From positions 287,737 to 351,736 of the forward strand of contig KL197730.1 in NCBI GenBank assembly GCA_000697665.1: a stretch of DNA of 64,000 nucleotides, given 5' to 3'. The DNA comes from Jaapia argillacea MUCL 33604 (Eukaryota; Basidiomycota; Agaricomycetes; Jaapiales; Jaapiaceae). Below the pieces are notes generated by a model that saw only the letters and a list, made by a program, of their open reading frames with translations, made no database searches and was not told the origin of the DNA. Shown here in pieces: positions 12,385-23,258 of this stretch. Position numbers and translations under genes: made by a program. Numbering within the stretch: the first letter of the stretch is position 1; the number at the start of each line of letters is the position of its first letter.

Positions 12385-12998
12385 ATGCATGGACCTTCAA
12401 TAGCTATATGGATCAACGAATTGACTTGATTATGCTTGTAACTCCTCCATCGGATATGTATGGACATTTCCTCCATTCTTATAAAACAGACGTGTGCATT
12501 TACACCTCGCTCGCTCATCACACACTTTTGGGCTCTCTAGCGATCATGGAATACAAATAGGCTTATAATATCCTGACCCGGTTGGTGGCCGCTGACGGAG
12601 CCAGCCTGGCTGACTTTGGAGACCCAACGAAAAACAGATGGGCAAACCATTGGGGCCTGAAATCAGAGGACTAGACGTCCCGGCTCTTGCTTGCAAGTGG
12701 ACTGGCTAATAATCAGAGGGCGAGGAAGACTTGGAGCGGGAGAGGGTGAATCTCATCGAACAAAGGGAGAGTCTCCGTACGCCGCTTTTGTTCGTCCGTT
12801 ACTCTCCTGTGCCTGATTCCGATTTAGATCTTTGCTAGCAATATGCGTCTATTTCCAACACTTTCTTGATTGTCGAACGTCCGTCGCGGAATGTACAAGC
12901 AATAGAAGATAGGAATAAATAAAACATGACATCCAAAACCATATCAAACAAGATCTTGGCAATTACAAACTTCATCCACTTGTTAACATTCGGTCAGC
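12385..12998. other. Convergent intergenic region with duplicated 3' flank
   Basis: Between the 3' ends of the membrane-protein gene and the aspartic peptidase. About 100 bases at 12895-12998 (AGCAATAGAAGATAGGAATA followed by TAAAACATGACATCC) are nearly repeated at 16200-16304 behind the second peptidase copy, so the duplication includes the 3' flank. Confidence 0.6.
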
Positions 12999-14547
12999 TC
13001 AAACGAGGGTGGCAAAGCCGACAGCGTTTTGTGCGAAGGAGAACACGGTGTAGACGTTCTTCATGAAGCTATAAAAAGTTGCTCTCAGCGAATTGCAGGA
13101 TTTCGTCAGAAATCAGGAAAAAGACGGACCTATCACCGAGGAGCCAGACGTTGTTCCCGAGACCAAGGTCCTGACCGGCGAGAGCACCAACACATTGACC
13201 GGATCCAGTGGAAGTCTCACCAAGGTTGAAGCTATCACAAACCTCTAGTCAGGAATTACCTATATAAGAATGTGGAAGATTACTCACTTGGCAGAGGTAA
13301 CGGTCCAGGACTTTCCACCCCACGAGAAAGCGACGGTGGGCGGTGTGCTGCAAGGATAGGAGTAATAGCCGTTGGTCGAGTCGTAAACTGCGCTACCGGG
13401 GACCTTGCTGTAGAAAGTCTGAACAGCGCTGGGAGGACCATACATGATGGTAGTTCCCGAGTCGATGATCGTCTCGAATCCAGAAACAGCCGTAGCACCA
13501 TTGACGAGAGCCGAAGCCCCAGTAGGCTGCCAGAATCCAGTCGAAGTATCAATGGTGTGGTACTCAATTGAACCGGTGTATAGTGATGTATCGGTTCCAC
13601 CGAGGTAGAGCTCTGAGCCCGTCGAAGCGAGCTTGAAACCGAAGAGGTCACCGGTCACTTTGCCTTGGGAGTAAGCGGTGGTAAAGTAGGGTGGTTCCCC
13701 GAGGTTGGAGATGGCGGGGTAGGCCATTCCGAGGATACCGTCAATGGGGTCACCGTTGAAATCGCTGGAGAGCGTGGTCGCAGGGGAAAAGTATTGATTT
13801 TGGACCGAAACACCAGCGACTGTGACTGGTATGGTAATATGATGCGAGTAGATGAGGTGAGATGAGACGCAGGGAGAGGTTTAAAGCCTACCAGTGTCGG
13901 TGTAGATGGGACCAGAGACGGTGGAACCATCTCCGTACTCAATGGAGAATGTACCGGTCTTCTTGACGGAAGTCGACGAAGAGGTGGCAGTGTATTTGTG
14001 CTTGGTCGAGCATGTGGTGCTCGTGCAAGCCGAAGAAGGTACCCAGAGATCGGCTGAACCAGCTGTAAAGGGTCTTATGGTCGATCTTATTGGAATAAAT
14101 TAATACGAGGGGGACTGACTGTCGAAATCGATCAAGAAAGATTGAGCGGGTGTGCCGATAGAAATTGTACCAGCCCACTCAAGGTCATCCTCCTCGTCAG
14201 TCAAAGTTTCCTTCTGACGTTTCTCGAGTGTAGCAGGTACAGTGGCGAGAGGCCTGATCTCAGCGCCATCGGGAAGGCCCCGATTTCGCTCGAGGTTGAT
14301 CAAATTCTGGCGGTACTTGCTGGGTGGATATCAGAATAAACTGAAACCAGGGGAGTACATGGGGATCAACTCACTTCTGAGTCTTAACGGAATGTTTGAC
14401 AGCCTTTGCGTGGTCGAAAGTCCCGTCAGCGTTGGTCAAAGAGCTGCGTTTCTCCAAAGGAACGCGAATGCCAGTATCAAGTGCGACCGGCCCAGCAGCG
14501 GCCATAAGCGCAAGAGCGACAGTAACAAGAGAGGCTTTGCAGAACAT
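12999..14547 (-). CDS. Secreted aspartic peptidase A1 (polyporopepsin-like), copy 1
   Basis: An acid-active endopeptidase predicted to be secreted as a zymogen. The start at 14547 gives a signal peptide (MFCKASLVTVALALMAAAGP), then a propeptide with IRVPLEKRSSLT, HAKAVKHSVKTQK and a KRQ site. The first catalytic Asp lies in FDTGSADLWVPSS; the exon boundary falls inside the DTG threonine codon. The flap reads FSIEYGDGSTVSGP with the usual Tyr. The second catalytic Asp lies in ETIIDSGTTIMYGPP. Late landmarks are AFSWGGKSWTVTSAK, GSGQCVGALAGQDLGL and VWLLGDSFMKNVYTVFSF, with the stop at 12999-13001. About 400 residues, normal for the family. It is a tandem partner of the copy at 16305 and shares its upstream and downstream flanks. 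It looks active. Confidence 0.93.
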
Positions 14548-14636
14548 TGCCAAGATGACGAGAAAACCTAATCGCGGGTTAAGATGGTCGGAAAACAGGG
14601 AAACCTGATGTCCAGTGCACTCGAAAGTGAGTCGAA

Positions 14637-14642
14637 TTTATA
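14637..14642 (-). promoter_or_regulatory. TATA-like box of aspartic peptidase copy 1
   Basis: TATAAA on the minus strand, about 90 bases before the ATG at 14547. The second copy has a TATAAG-type box about 100 bases before its ATG. Confidence 0.5.
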
Positions 14643-14770
14643 TGTTTCCGCCATATCTTCGCCCGCATGGACTCTAGCAGAAGCCATGGTTCGCGAAGGC
14701 GAGAATGAGGGAATCCTGGACAACCGCATTGCTGTTTGACATCCCTGTGGAACCTTGGAAGAAGGAATGC

Positions 14771-14788
14771 GTGACCGTGATGTGTCAC
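14771..14788 (-). promoter_or_regulatory. Conserved GTGAC...GTCAC dyad upstream of aspartic peptidase copy 1
   Basis: GTGACCGTGATGTGTCAC, a 5-base inverted repeat with an 8-base centre, about 225 bases before the ATG. The equivalent place before copy 2 has GTGACCGTGACTCGTCAC at 18090-18107. Conservation within a strongly diverged flank suggests a regulatory site (inference). Confidence 0.45.
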
Positions 14789-16304
14789 AGCCCTTGCCTC
14801 TTGCCATCTGGTATTTTTAGTCTGAGCTTGTACTGGTGAGATAGTTACCCAGTGCAGGGAAGTGTTTGGAATGGAATGGTACAGCTGTGTATTGAAGGTG
14901 TGTACACTGGTGAATTTTGACGCTGGTACTCAGTTTCGAGGCTGTCCAGTGGGCTCCAAGTCGGCCTGCAACATGTTCCCGTTATACCGCCAATATACCT
15001 ATCCTCACACGAGTGAGCCGTATCTCTTGCCTACGGGAGAACCGGGTTGGAGTCCATTTCACAGAAGCACTTGGTGCTCATCATCGCACCCAAATGACTG
15101 CCACGATCCGAGCATGGCTTGCGCCAAGGTAGGTCACGACTCTCCCATCCTCTTCCAAACACATGGTTCCCGATGGGAATGTCTTACCTGCTTATTGATC
15201 GCAACCACACCGCCTCAGCAAGTATGCTGGGCGCAACACGCGTTTTTGCGACGGTTGTTCAACTTCTTCACAACACTCCCTTAGTCCAACATTGGGTATG
15301 GCGTCATTCCAGAAGATTCGACCTTTGTTTCTCGTCCATTCCCATCTGAAACCCCACTTACCTCGTTCCGTATTATGCTTCATTAGGCCCCCAGTTCGTT
15401 CGGCCTGTATACTTCCCTCCATCTGGACACTACTTTTATCTTGCGGTATCTTTCTCGCGCTTACTCCTGTGGTATGGAACTTACAGCGAACTTCGACGCG
15501 GAGGGTACATGGCTCATCTCGCCGTGTTGCGTTTCGACTGAGTTAAGGATACCCTCTTGCGCCTGTGTTGGCACATGGACGAACTCGCACAATCTATGTG
15601 AAGCTCCCCATACTTGCCTCCATTTCACCAGGGTCCTTATCTCGCGTTAACTTCTGAATACTTCTTAGATATGGATCGCTTCGAGCTGATCCGTGCAATC
15701 ACCACCTCCATCATCTAATCCGAACAACCTCTCCTCGCGTCACCTCCTCGTCGAACTTCTTCTGGTTCATCGCTGGAGTTCTGACACGTTGTCATATCTG
15801 CCTTGAGTATTTTCGTGATGGTTCTATTCCTCTACACCTCATCTAATCGACTGCGCCTTCGATGCTCTGCTCGTGGATGCCATTTCTATTCTTGATATCG
15901 CGGACAAATTCGCAGGCAGTGACACTCTGGTGATTGTCTTGGCACTAGGTCACTTCCTTTTTTTTTCGGATGGAGTGGATCGTTGCCAAATTATAATGGC
16001 ATCTGACCTTTAGTTTTTCGGTGTCGGAGCGATCGCTTCTATTCTTAGCGCCGACTGGAGAGTTATTTGCCAGTTTCCACGCCGAGATTACAGTGACTTA
16101 GTAGTTACGACTCCACGTGAAGAGATTGGGTTATAGCAACGGGGTAGATTCTAAACGCCAAAAACATAGAAGCTACGCTTGGGAAATATACAGCAATGTT
16201 ACGAGCAATAGAAGATAAGAATAAATAAAATGCGACATCCAAAGCCCTTTCAAACAATATGTTCACAATTGCACATTTCGACCATCTCTTGGAAGACGAT
16301 TGAC

Positions 16305-17843
16305 TTAGACGAGCGTGGCAAAGCCGACAGCGTTCTGAGCGAAGGAGAATACGGTGTAGACGTTCTTCATGAAGCTATTGAGTGTTGTGGTAAGCAAACT
16401 GAGGGATCTTGTAGAGAAGAGGAAGCGAAACATACCTGTCACCAAGGAGCCAGACGTTGCTTCCAAGACCAAGATCCTGACCAGCGAGAGCACCAACGCA
16501 CTGACTAGATCCGGAGGAAGTCTGACCGAGGTTGAAGCTGTTACAGACCCTCCGTTTAGAAGAGATAACATTCAGAACCAACGAAAGGACTCACTTGGCA
16601 GAGCTGACGGTCCAGGACTTGCCACCCCAAGAGAAAGCAACAGTGGGGGGCGAGCTGCAAGGGTAGGAGTAATAACCGTTGGTGGAGTCGTAAAGCGCGC
16701 TACCGGGAACCTTGCTGTAGAAGGTCTGCACAGCACTGGGAGGACCGTACATAATCGTGGTTCCGGAGTCGATAACGGTCTCGAACCCGGAAACTGCGGT
16801 GGCACCATTGACAAGGGCCTTAGCTCCTGTGGGTTGCCAGAAACCGGTGGAAGTATCGATGGAGTGATACTCAATGGATCCGCTATAGAGGGAAGTGTCG
16901 GTTCCACCGAGGTAAAGCTCCGAGCCGGATGAAGCAAGCTTGAAACCGAAGAGGTCGCCGGTAACTTTGCTCTGGCTGTAGGCAGTGTTGAAATACGGGG
17001 GCTCTCCGAGGTTGGAGATGGCGGGGTAGGCCATTCCGAGGATACCGTCAGCTGGGTCACCGGCGAAGTCGCTGGAGAGGGTGGTCACGGCGGAGAAGTA
17101 TTGACCAGTTACCGAAACACCTGCGACCGATACTGATAAAATAATATGAGATATTGAATCCATGAAGGGTCACGATTTTACTGACCGACATCGGTGTAGA
17201 TGGGACCGGAGCAGGTGGAACCATCACCGTACTCAATAGAAAAAGTACCGCTCTTCTTGACGGAGGTCGATGAAGAGGATGCCTTGTACTTATGCTTTCC
17301 AGAGCAGTTGGAGCTCGTGCAAGATGAAGAAGGCACCCAAAGATCGGCGGAACCAGCTAAAATGGACGATATGAGTGAATTATAAATAAACTTCGGAAGA
17401 AGGGCTACTGACTGTCGAAATCAATCACGAAGGACTGTGCGGGCGTGCCAATAGAGATTGTGCCAGCCCACTCAAGATCGTCCTCCTCATCGGTCAAAGC
17501 TTCCTTCTGACGTTTCTCGAGGGTATCAGGGACGGTGGCGAGGGGCCTAATCTCAGCGCCAGCGGGGAGACCCCGATTGCGCTCGAGATTGATCAAATTC
17601 TGGCGGTACTTGCTGTATGGATGTCAGAATCGCGTTGCGATGGGAAGAAAATGCAAAATAAGCTCACTTCTGAGTCTTGACAGAGTGCTTGACGGCCTTG
17701 GCGTGGTCGAAGGTACCATCGGCCTTGGTCAAAGTGCTGCGTTTCTCCAAAGGCACGCGAATGCCGGTCTCGGGCTGTGCGACGGGGCTTGCAGCGGCCA
17801 TGAGCGCAAGTGCAACAGTGACAAGAGTGGATTTACAGAACAT
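16305..17843 (-). CDS. Secreted aspartic peptidase A1 (polyporopepsin-like), copy 2
   Basis: Closest relative of the peptidase at 12999, with the same exon plan. The start at 17843 gives the signal peptide MFCKSTLVTVALALMAAASP, then propeptide segments IRVPLEKRSTLT and HAKAVKHSVKTQK, and a KRQKEALTDEEDDLEWAG region just before the mature enzyme. The first active-site exon join restores DTG followed by SADLWVPSS. The flap is FSIEYGDGST and the second site is ETVIDSGTTIMYGPP. Late motifs are VAFSWGGKSWTVSSAK, SSQCVGALAGQDLGLGSNVW and FMKNVYTVFSFAQNAVGFAT, with the stop at 16305-16307. About 400 residues, no missing key residue. It should be an acid endopeptidase acting outside the cell on proteins. 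Confidence 0.93.
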
Positions 17844-18089
17844 CGTTAAGATGATGCGAAGAGGCTAGGAAACCTGAGAGCTGGTGAAGCTGGTTGGAAC
17901 AGGAGGGAACCTGATGTCGAATCCCCTTGAAAGCAAGTCGTACTTATATTTTTTCGCAATCTCTTTACCCACATGATTTCTGTGGTGGTCCATGCCTTCG
18001 ATAAGGCGAAACTAACTGAGAATCCTGGAGGACCGCGTTGGCGTCTGACATCTCTGTGGAGCATTGGAATGAGGAGAAGCATGAAAAAT

Positions 18090-18107
18090 GTGACCGTGAC
18101 TCGTCAC
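18090..18107 (-). promoter_or_regulatory. Conserved GTGAC...GTCAC dyad upstream of aspartic peptidase copy 2
   Basis: GTGACCGTGACTCGTCAC, the counterpart of 14771-14788. It is followed in both copies by a conserved GGTATTTTT and ACTGGTGAGATAGT, while the intervening sequence differs. Confidence 0.45.
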
Positions 18108-19517
18108 AGCGCTTCTTGACTCTTGTGCACGACAATCATCGACCGGTCTGGTATTTTTCCGCACTGGTGAGATAGTCTCAGTAGAATCAGGTGTTTGGAG
18201 GGCAACACTGTGGTATGTTGACGTCGCCTACCCTCGAGAAGTTCGCATGCCAGTTTCGTGACTTCTGCCAGGGCTATCTGCCTGCATGGTTCGCTGTCTT
18301 GCCCCGTTTTTCCGTCGACGTAAATGCCTTCACGCGCAAGGGAACGTTCTTTCCAGTGTACACAGGATAACCGGACTCCCTGCCATGTAGATGTCGGTGT
18401 TCATCCACCCCCTAAACTCCGGAGGTCATCCCATGTCCCGAGACACGCGTTCTGGATGTCAAAGAACAGTCGTGTTCGTCGACTTTCATCCCACTCAGGA
18501 AGCTGCCACCTCTAGATCCGACCATGTCATGCGCATAGGTACACTGCTCCGTCTTCCGAACGCATGGTTCCCGACGATAACACCTCCCGTCCCCGCGCAT
18601 TGGTCACAGGTAATCTACACTCAGAAAGCCCGCTCGCCACAACCACGCTGTGTGATTTTGACGATCTTTGTCCAACTTGATCGCATAACCTCCTTTCGTG
18701 GAACGTCTCAGCCTGATGACGTCATTCTCCGAGTTCGACATTACTTTCTGAAAATTCAACCTGTCTCTCGTTTGACATTGTGGTCCACTTTGTTTTAGCC
18801 GGACATTTCCCTTCATTTTACCGCTATTCTTATCTCGCTCAGACTTTTTGATGCTTCTTTGTTTGATCTGGATCTTTCGGGATTCTATGTTCCGCGCACT
18901 TTGACGGAGGTTTGATTCATAGTCGTGTGCGGAGGGTACAGGATACTCTCACCACTTTCGTCTCGATACATCTGGATCCTAAGAATTTTCTACGACCTCG
19001 CTCTTTAGGGTGGTTCGGTGCCTACGCTCCTTGTGGTCCCTCTCCTCCCGTCGCACTCGGATATTCTCTCGTGAATGTCTTGGCACACAGATGACCTCTA
19101 TCCAGTTCCCTATTTGCCTGCTTCCCTTATCTCGCGCTGGCTTCTTTGAGTGATCCGCCGAAGGCCTTCATTCCCTCGCTTACGCCTTCGCACCTTGTAC
19201 TGGCTCAATGGATATCGATGAGGACAACATCTCTGAAGTTCCGATTCCCGTAGGTCTTTTCGTCAATTGTTCCGATTTTCTTATCTTGCGATGTCTTTCC
19301 ATACTGCTTTGCTGACATTCCGAGCATCTCACTGTAGGTTTGCGCGTGTGGAGGTAAGGACATCTCGAGACACCTAGATTGTAAAAGACTAAGCATTTCA
19401 GCTCCTTCCTTTGCACCCGTTAGCTCTGCGTCGAGCCTTGTTCAGTTCCCCGTTACAACGACAACTTCACAACCACATCGCTCATGCCAAGCCCTTGGGC
19501 GGAAGGTTGTTCTGTTC

Positions 19518-20290
19518 CTTGATACCGTGTGGCCATTCAACCAAATCAACCCTCTACCCGGGAATCAAGTCGTCATTATTCGCTTCTTAGGCATTGAGCA
19601 GAAGTTTGCAACCACTCCCGTGATAGTCTTGGCGCATGGGCTCGCACATTCTCTCGTATTTCCCTCCATTTTGCCGGTTTTCTTATCGGCTCACTACTTC
19701 TTTTGCTGATATGAGGCTTTTCGTTGCACGCATCCCGATGGGAGGGTCGCTTTCCCACCAACTTCCGCCTGGAGACACCTGGACTATTGAGGACGAAATA
19801 TTTCACCACTCTGTCCTCAAACTAGGTCACTCGTTTGTCCAGTGCACTCAGGTTCCCTGTCAATCCACAAAGCCTTGGCTATGTCAACTCTCATGCTTCC
19901 GTCCCTTGATACCTCGTGCTCACTCAATCATCTTCCCGCTGTCGTGGATATCATTCCCTCTCTTGGAACTGCGAAGAAGTTTGCAGCCACTCTTGTGATT
20001 ATCTTGGCGCATGGACAATTCGCTTCTTTGTCGGGACGTAGCGGACCGTTACCAAGCCAACCACACGTTGGTCTGTTTGGCGAGATAACTGAGGTCAGGG
20101 ATTCGGTGTGGGCATGTTTCGGGGATTCATGGTGAATAAACAGGGGCGTCGTGCGCGGGATGGTCGCGGTCGAGGACTCCGTCACTCTAGTCTCTCGATA
20201 TCAACCTAGCTTGTGCTCTGATACAGAATTATTAATTGACGCTAGAAACTTTTCCGTGCGCATCATCAATTATGACAGTGGACCATTTCC
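19518..20290. repeat. Degenerate direct repeat, unit about 0.39 kb
   Basis: Two diverged units start at about 19518 and 19905. Shared landmarks in order are CCTTGATACC, GAAGTTTGCAACCACTC / GAAGTTTGCAGCCACTC, GTGATAGTCTTGGCGCATGG / GTGATTATCTTGGCGCATGG, and TTTCCCTCCAT near their ends. Looser versions of the CTTGGCACA...CTTATCTCGC module occur near 15560-15650, 15927 and 19075-19135. No open frame is conserved between units. Confidence 0.55.
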
Positions 20291-20655
20291 CTCCATATCG
20301 GCGGACGAGTATCCCCTACACTTTGCTAAGGTGATCCGAAACGCAATGCAAGTGGGGGCATAAGCCATGCCTATTCGGAGACGCCGCAAGGAGATTAGGC
20401 CATCGTCCAGGTACGAATAGCGGCGGGGTGATAATTGAAAGTTGGCCAAAATGTCGGATGGTTGAAGGTTCTGAATCCGTACACAAAGCTGACGATGCCG
20501 ACCAGAGACTTTTGTCCCGCTCGGAGTGGCGGAACGGAAGCGGACGTCGGGTCACGATAGTCATGTCACCTCCATTTGTGACCATAGCGTGACACGACCC
20601 TAACCCCGCAACCACGACCTGCTACCCTTGAACCACTGGCAACCGCAGCTTGTAA

Positions 20656-22481
20656 ATGGCCAGTCTCATTGCAATCCTCGACCTAAAAGGGAAGCCTTTG
20701 ATCCAAAGATCGTACCGCGACGATGTACCTTCAACATATCTCGAACGATTCATGCCAATCGTTCTCGAAATCGAAGAGGAGGGCCAGCAAGTAACCCCCT
20801 GTTTCTCGAGGGAGGGCATCAATTACATGCATATTCGGCACTCGAACTTGTATCGTGAGTGCCCTGTCTTTCTTCTGATACCACTTTTGTTGAAAATGAC
20901 TCGGATTGGCTTCGTGGTATGGTGTGGTTGATGGGAACGGATGAGCAGTGTTGGCGCTTTCGAAACGGAACTCAAACGCAGCGGAGATCATCATCTTCCT
21001 CCACAGATTCGTCTCTGTGTTGACAGAATACTTCAAAGAACTGGAGGAAGAGTCCATTCGGGACAACTTTGTCATCATTTATGAGCTTATGGATGAGATG
21101 ATGGACTTTGGGTATCCTCAGACGACGGAGAGTAAGATCTTGCAAGAGTACGTCGCCAGCACTTTCACACGTCATTTTATGATTGCTGATGACGTGTTCA
21201 ACGCTGTTGCGCGCGTTGATTGTGATGTATAGGTACATCACCCAAGAATCGCACAAATTAGAGATCCAAGTCCGACCACCCATGGCCGTTACCAACGCCG
21301 TATCATGGCGTACGGAAGGTATCCGATACAGGAAGAACGAAGTCTTCCTCGACGTTATCGAGAGTGTCAACTTGCTCGTGCGTTTTCATACCTTTACCCC
21401 GCTCCCATGGTGTTTGGGCCTATGCACTCTGACATTGGATATGATTGATATCAGGTGAACGCAAACGGCAACGTCGTACGCTCCGAAATCCTTGGTGCTG
21501 TCAAAATGAAGTGTTATCTCTCCGGAATGCCCGAACTCCGACTCGGTTTGAACGACAAAGTCATGTTCGAAACAACCGGTCGAAGTTCGTCTTCCTCCCT
21601 TACCTCTCTCCCCCCTATCTAACCTCCCATTTCACCTCCCCAGCCTCCCGTGGCAAATCAATCGAAATGGAAGATGTCAAATTCCACCAATGCGTCCGTC
21701 TCTCCCGTTTCGAAAACGATCGCACAATCTCGTTCATACCCCCCGATGGTGAATTCGAATTAATGTCTTACCGTCTGTCGACTGTAGCAGTCAAACCACT
21801 CGTTTGGGTCGAAGCTGCTGTGGAAAGTCATAAAGGAAGTAGGGTGGAGTATATGGTCAAGTGTAAAGCGCAGTTTAAGAGGAGGAGTACGGCTAATAAC
21901 GTGGAGATTTGGGTGCCGGTGCCGGATGATGCGGATAGTCCGAAGTTTAGAGTGAGTTTCTTAGGCTTGGGGAGAGACGTTGAAGCTGATGGGTTTGGGG
22001 TGGAACTTTTGTAGGCTTCGACGGGGAGCGTGCAATACGCTCCTGACAAGTCTTGTTTCATTTGGAAGATCAAACAATTAGGAGGTGGAAGGGAATTCCT
22101 CATGCGGGCTCATTTTGGTCTTCCTTCCGTCAGAGCAGGTTCGTCTGCCTGCTATATGCGCTCTTACTCTCTTCTCACCACCTCACTCTCTCACGCCACC
22201 CCATCCAGAACAAGACATGGAAAAACGCGCTCCCATAACCGTCAAATTCGAGATCCCATATTTCACCGTATCAGGTATCCAAGTTCGTTACCTAAAGATC
22301 GTGGAGAAGAGTGGGTATCAGGCTTTACCTTGGGTTAGGTATATCACCCAGAATGGGGATGATTATAGGTGTGTTTCTGGCTTACTTTTTGGTTGTGTGT
22401 GTCGGGGTGCTGATTTGTTTGGGGTGTAGTTTGAGAACGGCGTTGGAGAAGGGGAGTGCGCCCCCTATTATGCCTGTGTAG
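20656..22481 (+). CDS. apm1: AP-1 complex subunit mu (medium-chain adaptin)
   Basis: Medium subunit of the clathrin adaptor AP-1, which sorts cargo between trans-Golgi and endosomes by recognising Tyr-based signals. The start at 20656 gives MASLIAILDLKGKPLIQRSY, the longin-like N-terminal domain, continuing with FMPIVLEIEEEGQQVTPCF, then LALSKRNSNAAEIIIFLHR and YFKELEEESIRDNFVIIYEL. The mu homology domain includes SWRTEGIRYRKNEVFLDVIE, LSGMPELRLGLNDKVMFE, the IEMEDVKFHQCVRLSRFEND region, FIPPDGEFELMSYRLST and KPLVWVEA. The end reads GYQALPWVRYITQNGDDY, then LRTALEKGSAPPIMPV and a stop at 22479-22481. About eight introns of 50-60 bases. Length and order match the family at about 435 residues. 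The IRYRKNEVFLDV signature and the LPWVRYIT end are mu1-like rather than mu2-like. Confidence 0.95.
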
Positions 22482-23258
22482 TGGGGTTGGAGAGGTTGTG
22501 GTGCTGTGTTGGTGCGACGTCGTTTTGTATGTACATCTTGAAGCTGCTTGTGGATTTTTTTCGGTTTCGTTAGCGCCGAGTTGTGCAAAGATCCAAGGAA
22601 CCACAGACGGATTATCACCGACCTTTGGGGGAGCTAACTCCACAGTCGCGACGCTACTACAGTGCGCTGATGCCGTTGTTATCTGCCAGTTCTTGTAGTA
22701 CAACTTGTAGCCGGATGACACTTCAGTCCACAACACTCACGTTCGCGGCTCCTTATCCTTTCAAAAAAACACTGTCATGAAACAAAGGGGATGGTTATGT
22801 CAAGGATGCGTAAATCATCTATAAACGATGGAAATGGAGACTCCGACAGGCTGCTTGGCGGGCGTTGAGTGCTGAGGCTCAAGGCCTGCTTTTGTGATTC
22901 GGTGAAGTGGCGCACACCGGCAATTCCCGATCAACACGACCTCTTCATAAATCACGGAAGCGTAGACACAACACAAGTCGCCGGAGGACTTGCAGGTTCC
23001 CTCTTACTCTTTATGCCGGCCTCTTGTTGATCTGACCGCACAATGCTTGTTCTTCATGCGAAGGCAATCATGATGGTTACTTGTTGACGCGAACCAAAGG
23101 TAGAGAACTTCGTTGTTCTCAATTGTGACCCGGAAAGTGCTCAGTTAGTTTTCTCTGTGGGGGCCACTTGCTTAGATCAGCCTCTCTCCAAATATGAGAG
23201 GGGATGGATCCTTTAAATACTACTCTGCTTCGTTCGTTAGCGACGCTACAACCCAACG
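22482..23258. other. Intergenic region
   Basis: 3' flank of the AP-1 mu gene and promoter of the cation exchanger gene. A CTTTAAATACTACTC sequence near 23211 could be a TATA-like element about 45 bases before the next ATG. No other feature recognised. Confidence 0.4.

Larger units (their letters stand above)
14548..16304. other. Upstream region of aspartic peptidase copy 1, part of a tandem duplication
   Basis: No gene is recognised. Segments at about 14580-15700 resemble 17860-19150 in order, at an offset of about 3.3-3.4 kb (for example TCTTCCAAACACATGGTTCC at 15151 against TCTTCCGAACGCATGGTTCC at 18552). It therefore holds the promoter and the older half of a decayed duplicated flank. A GAATAAATAAAA sequence at 16210-16230 is probably the 3' processing region of copy 2. 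Confidence 0.6.
17844..20655. other. Long intergenic region with decayed duplications
   Basis: No convincing gene in 2.8 kb. The left 1.3 kb is the counterpart of the flank upstream of peptidase copy 1. From about 18.8 to 20.3 kb there are degenerate direct repeats (see the repeat entry). The right end is the promoter side of the AP-1 mu gene at 20656. Confidence 0.55.

Noticed and set aside
16369-16932. 187-codon plus-strand frame
   Set aside because: It lies antisense to aspartic peptidase copy 2; the conserved motifs are on the other strand.
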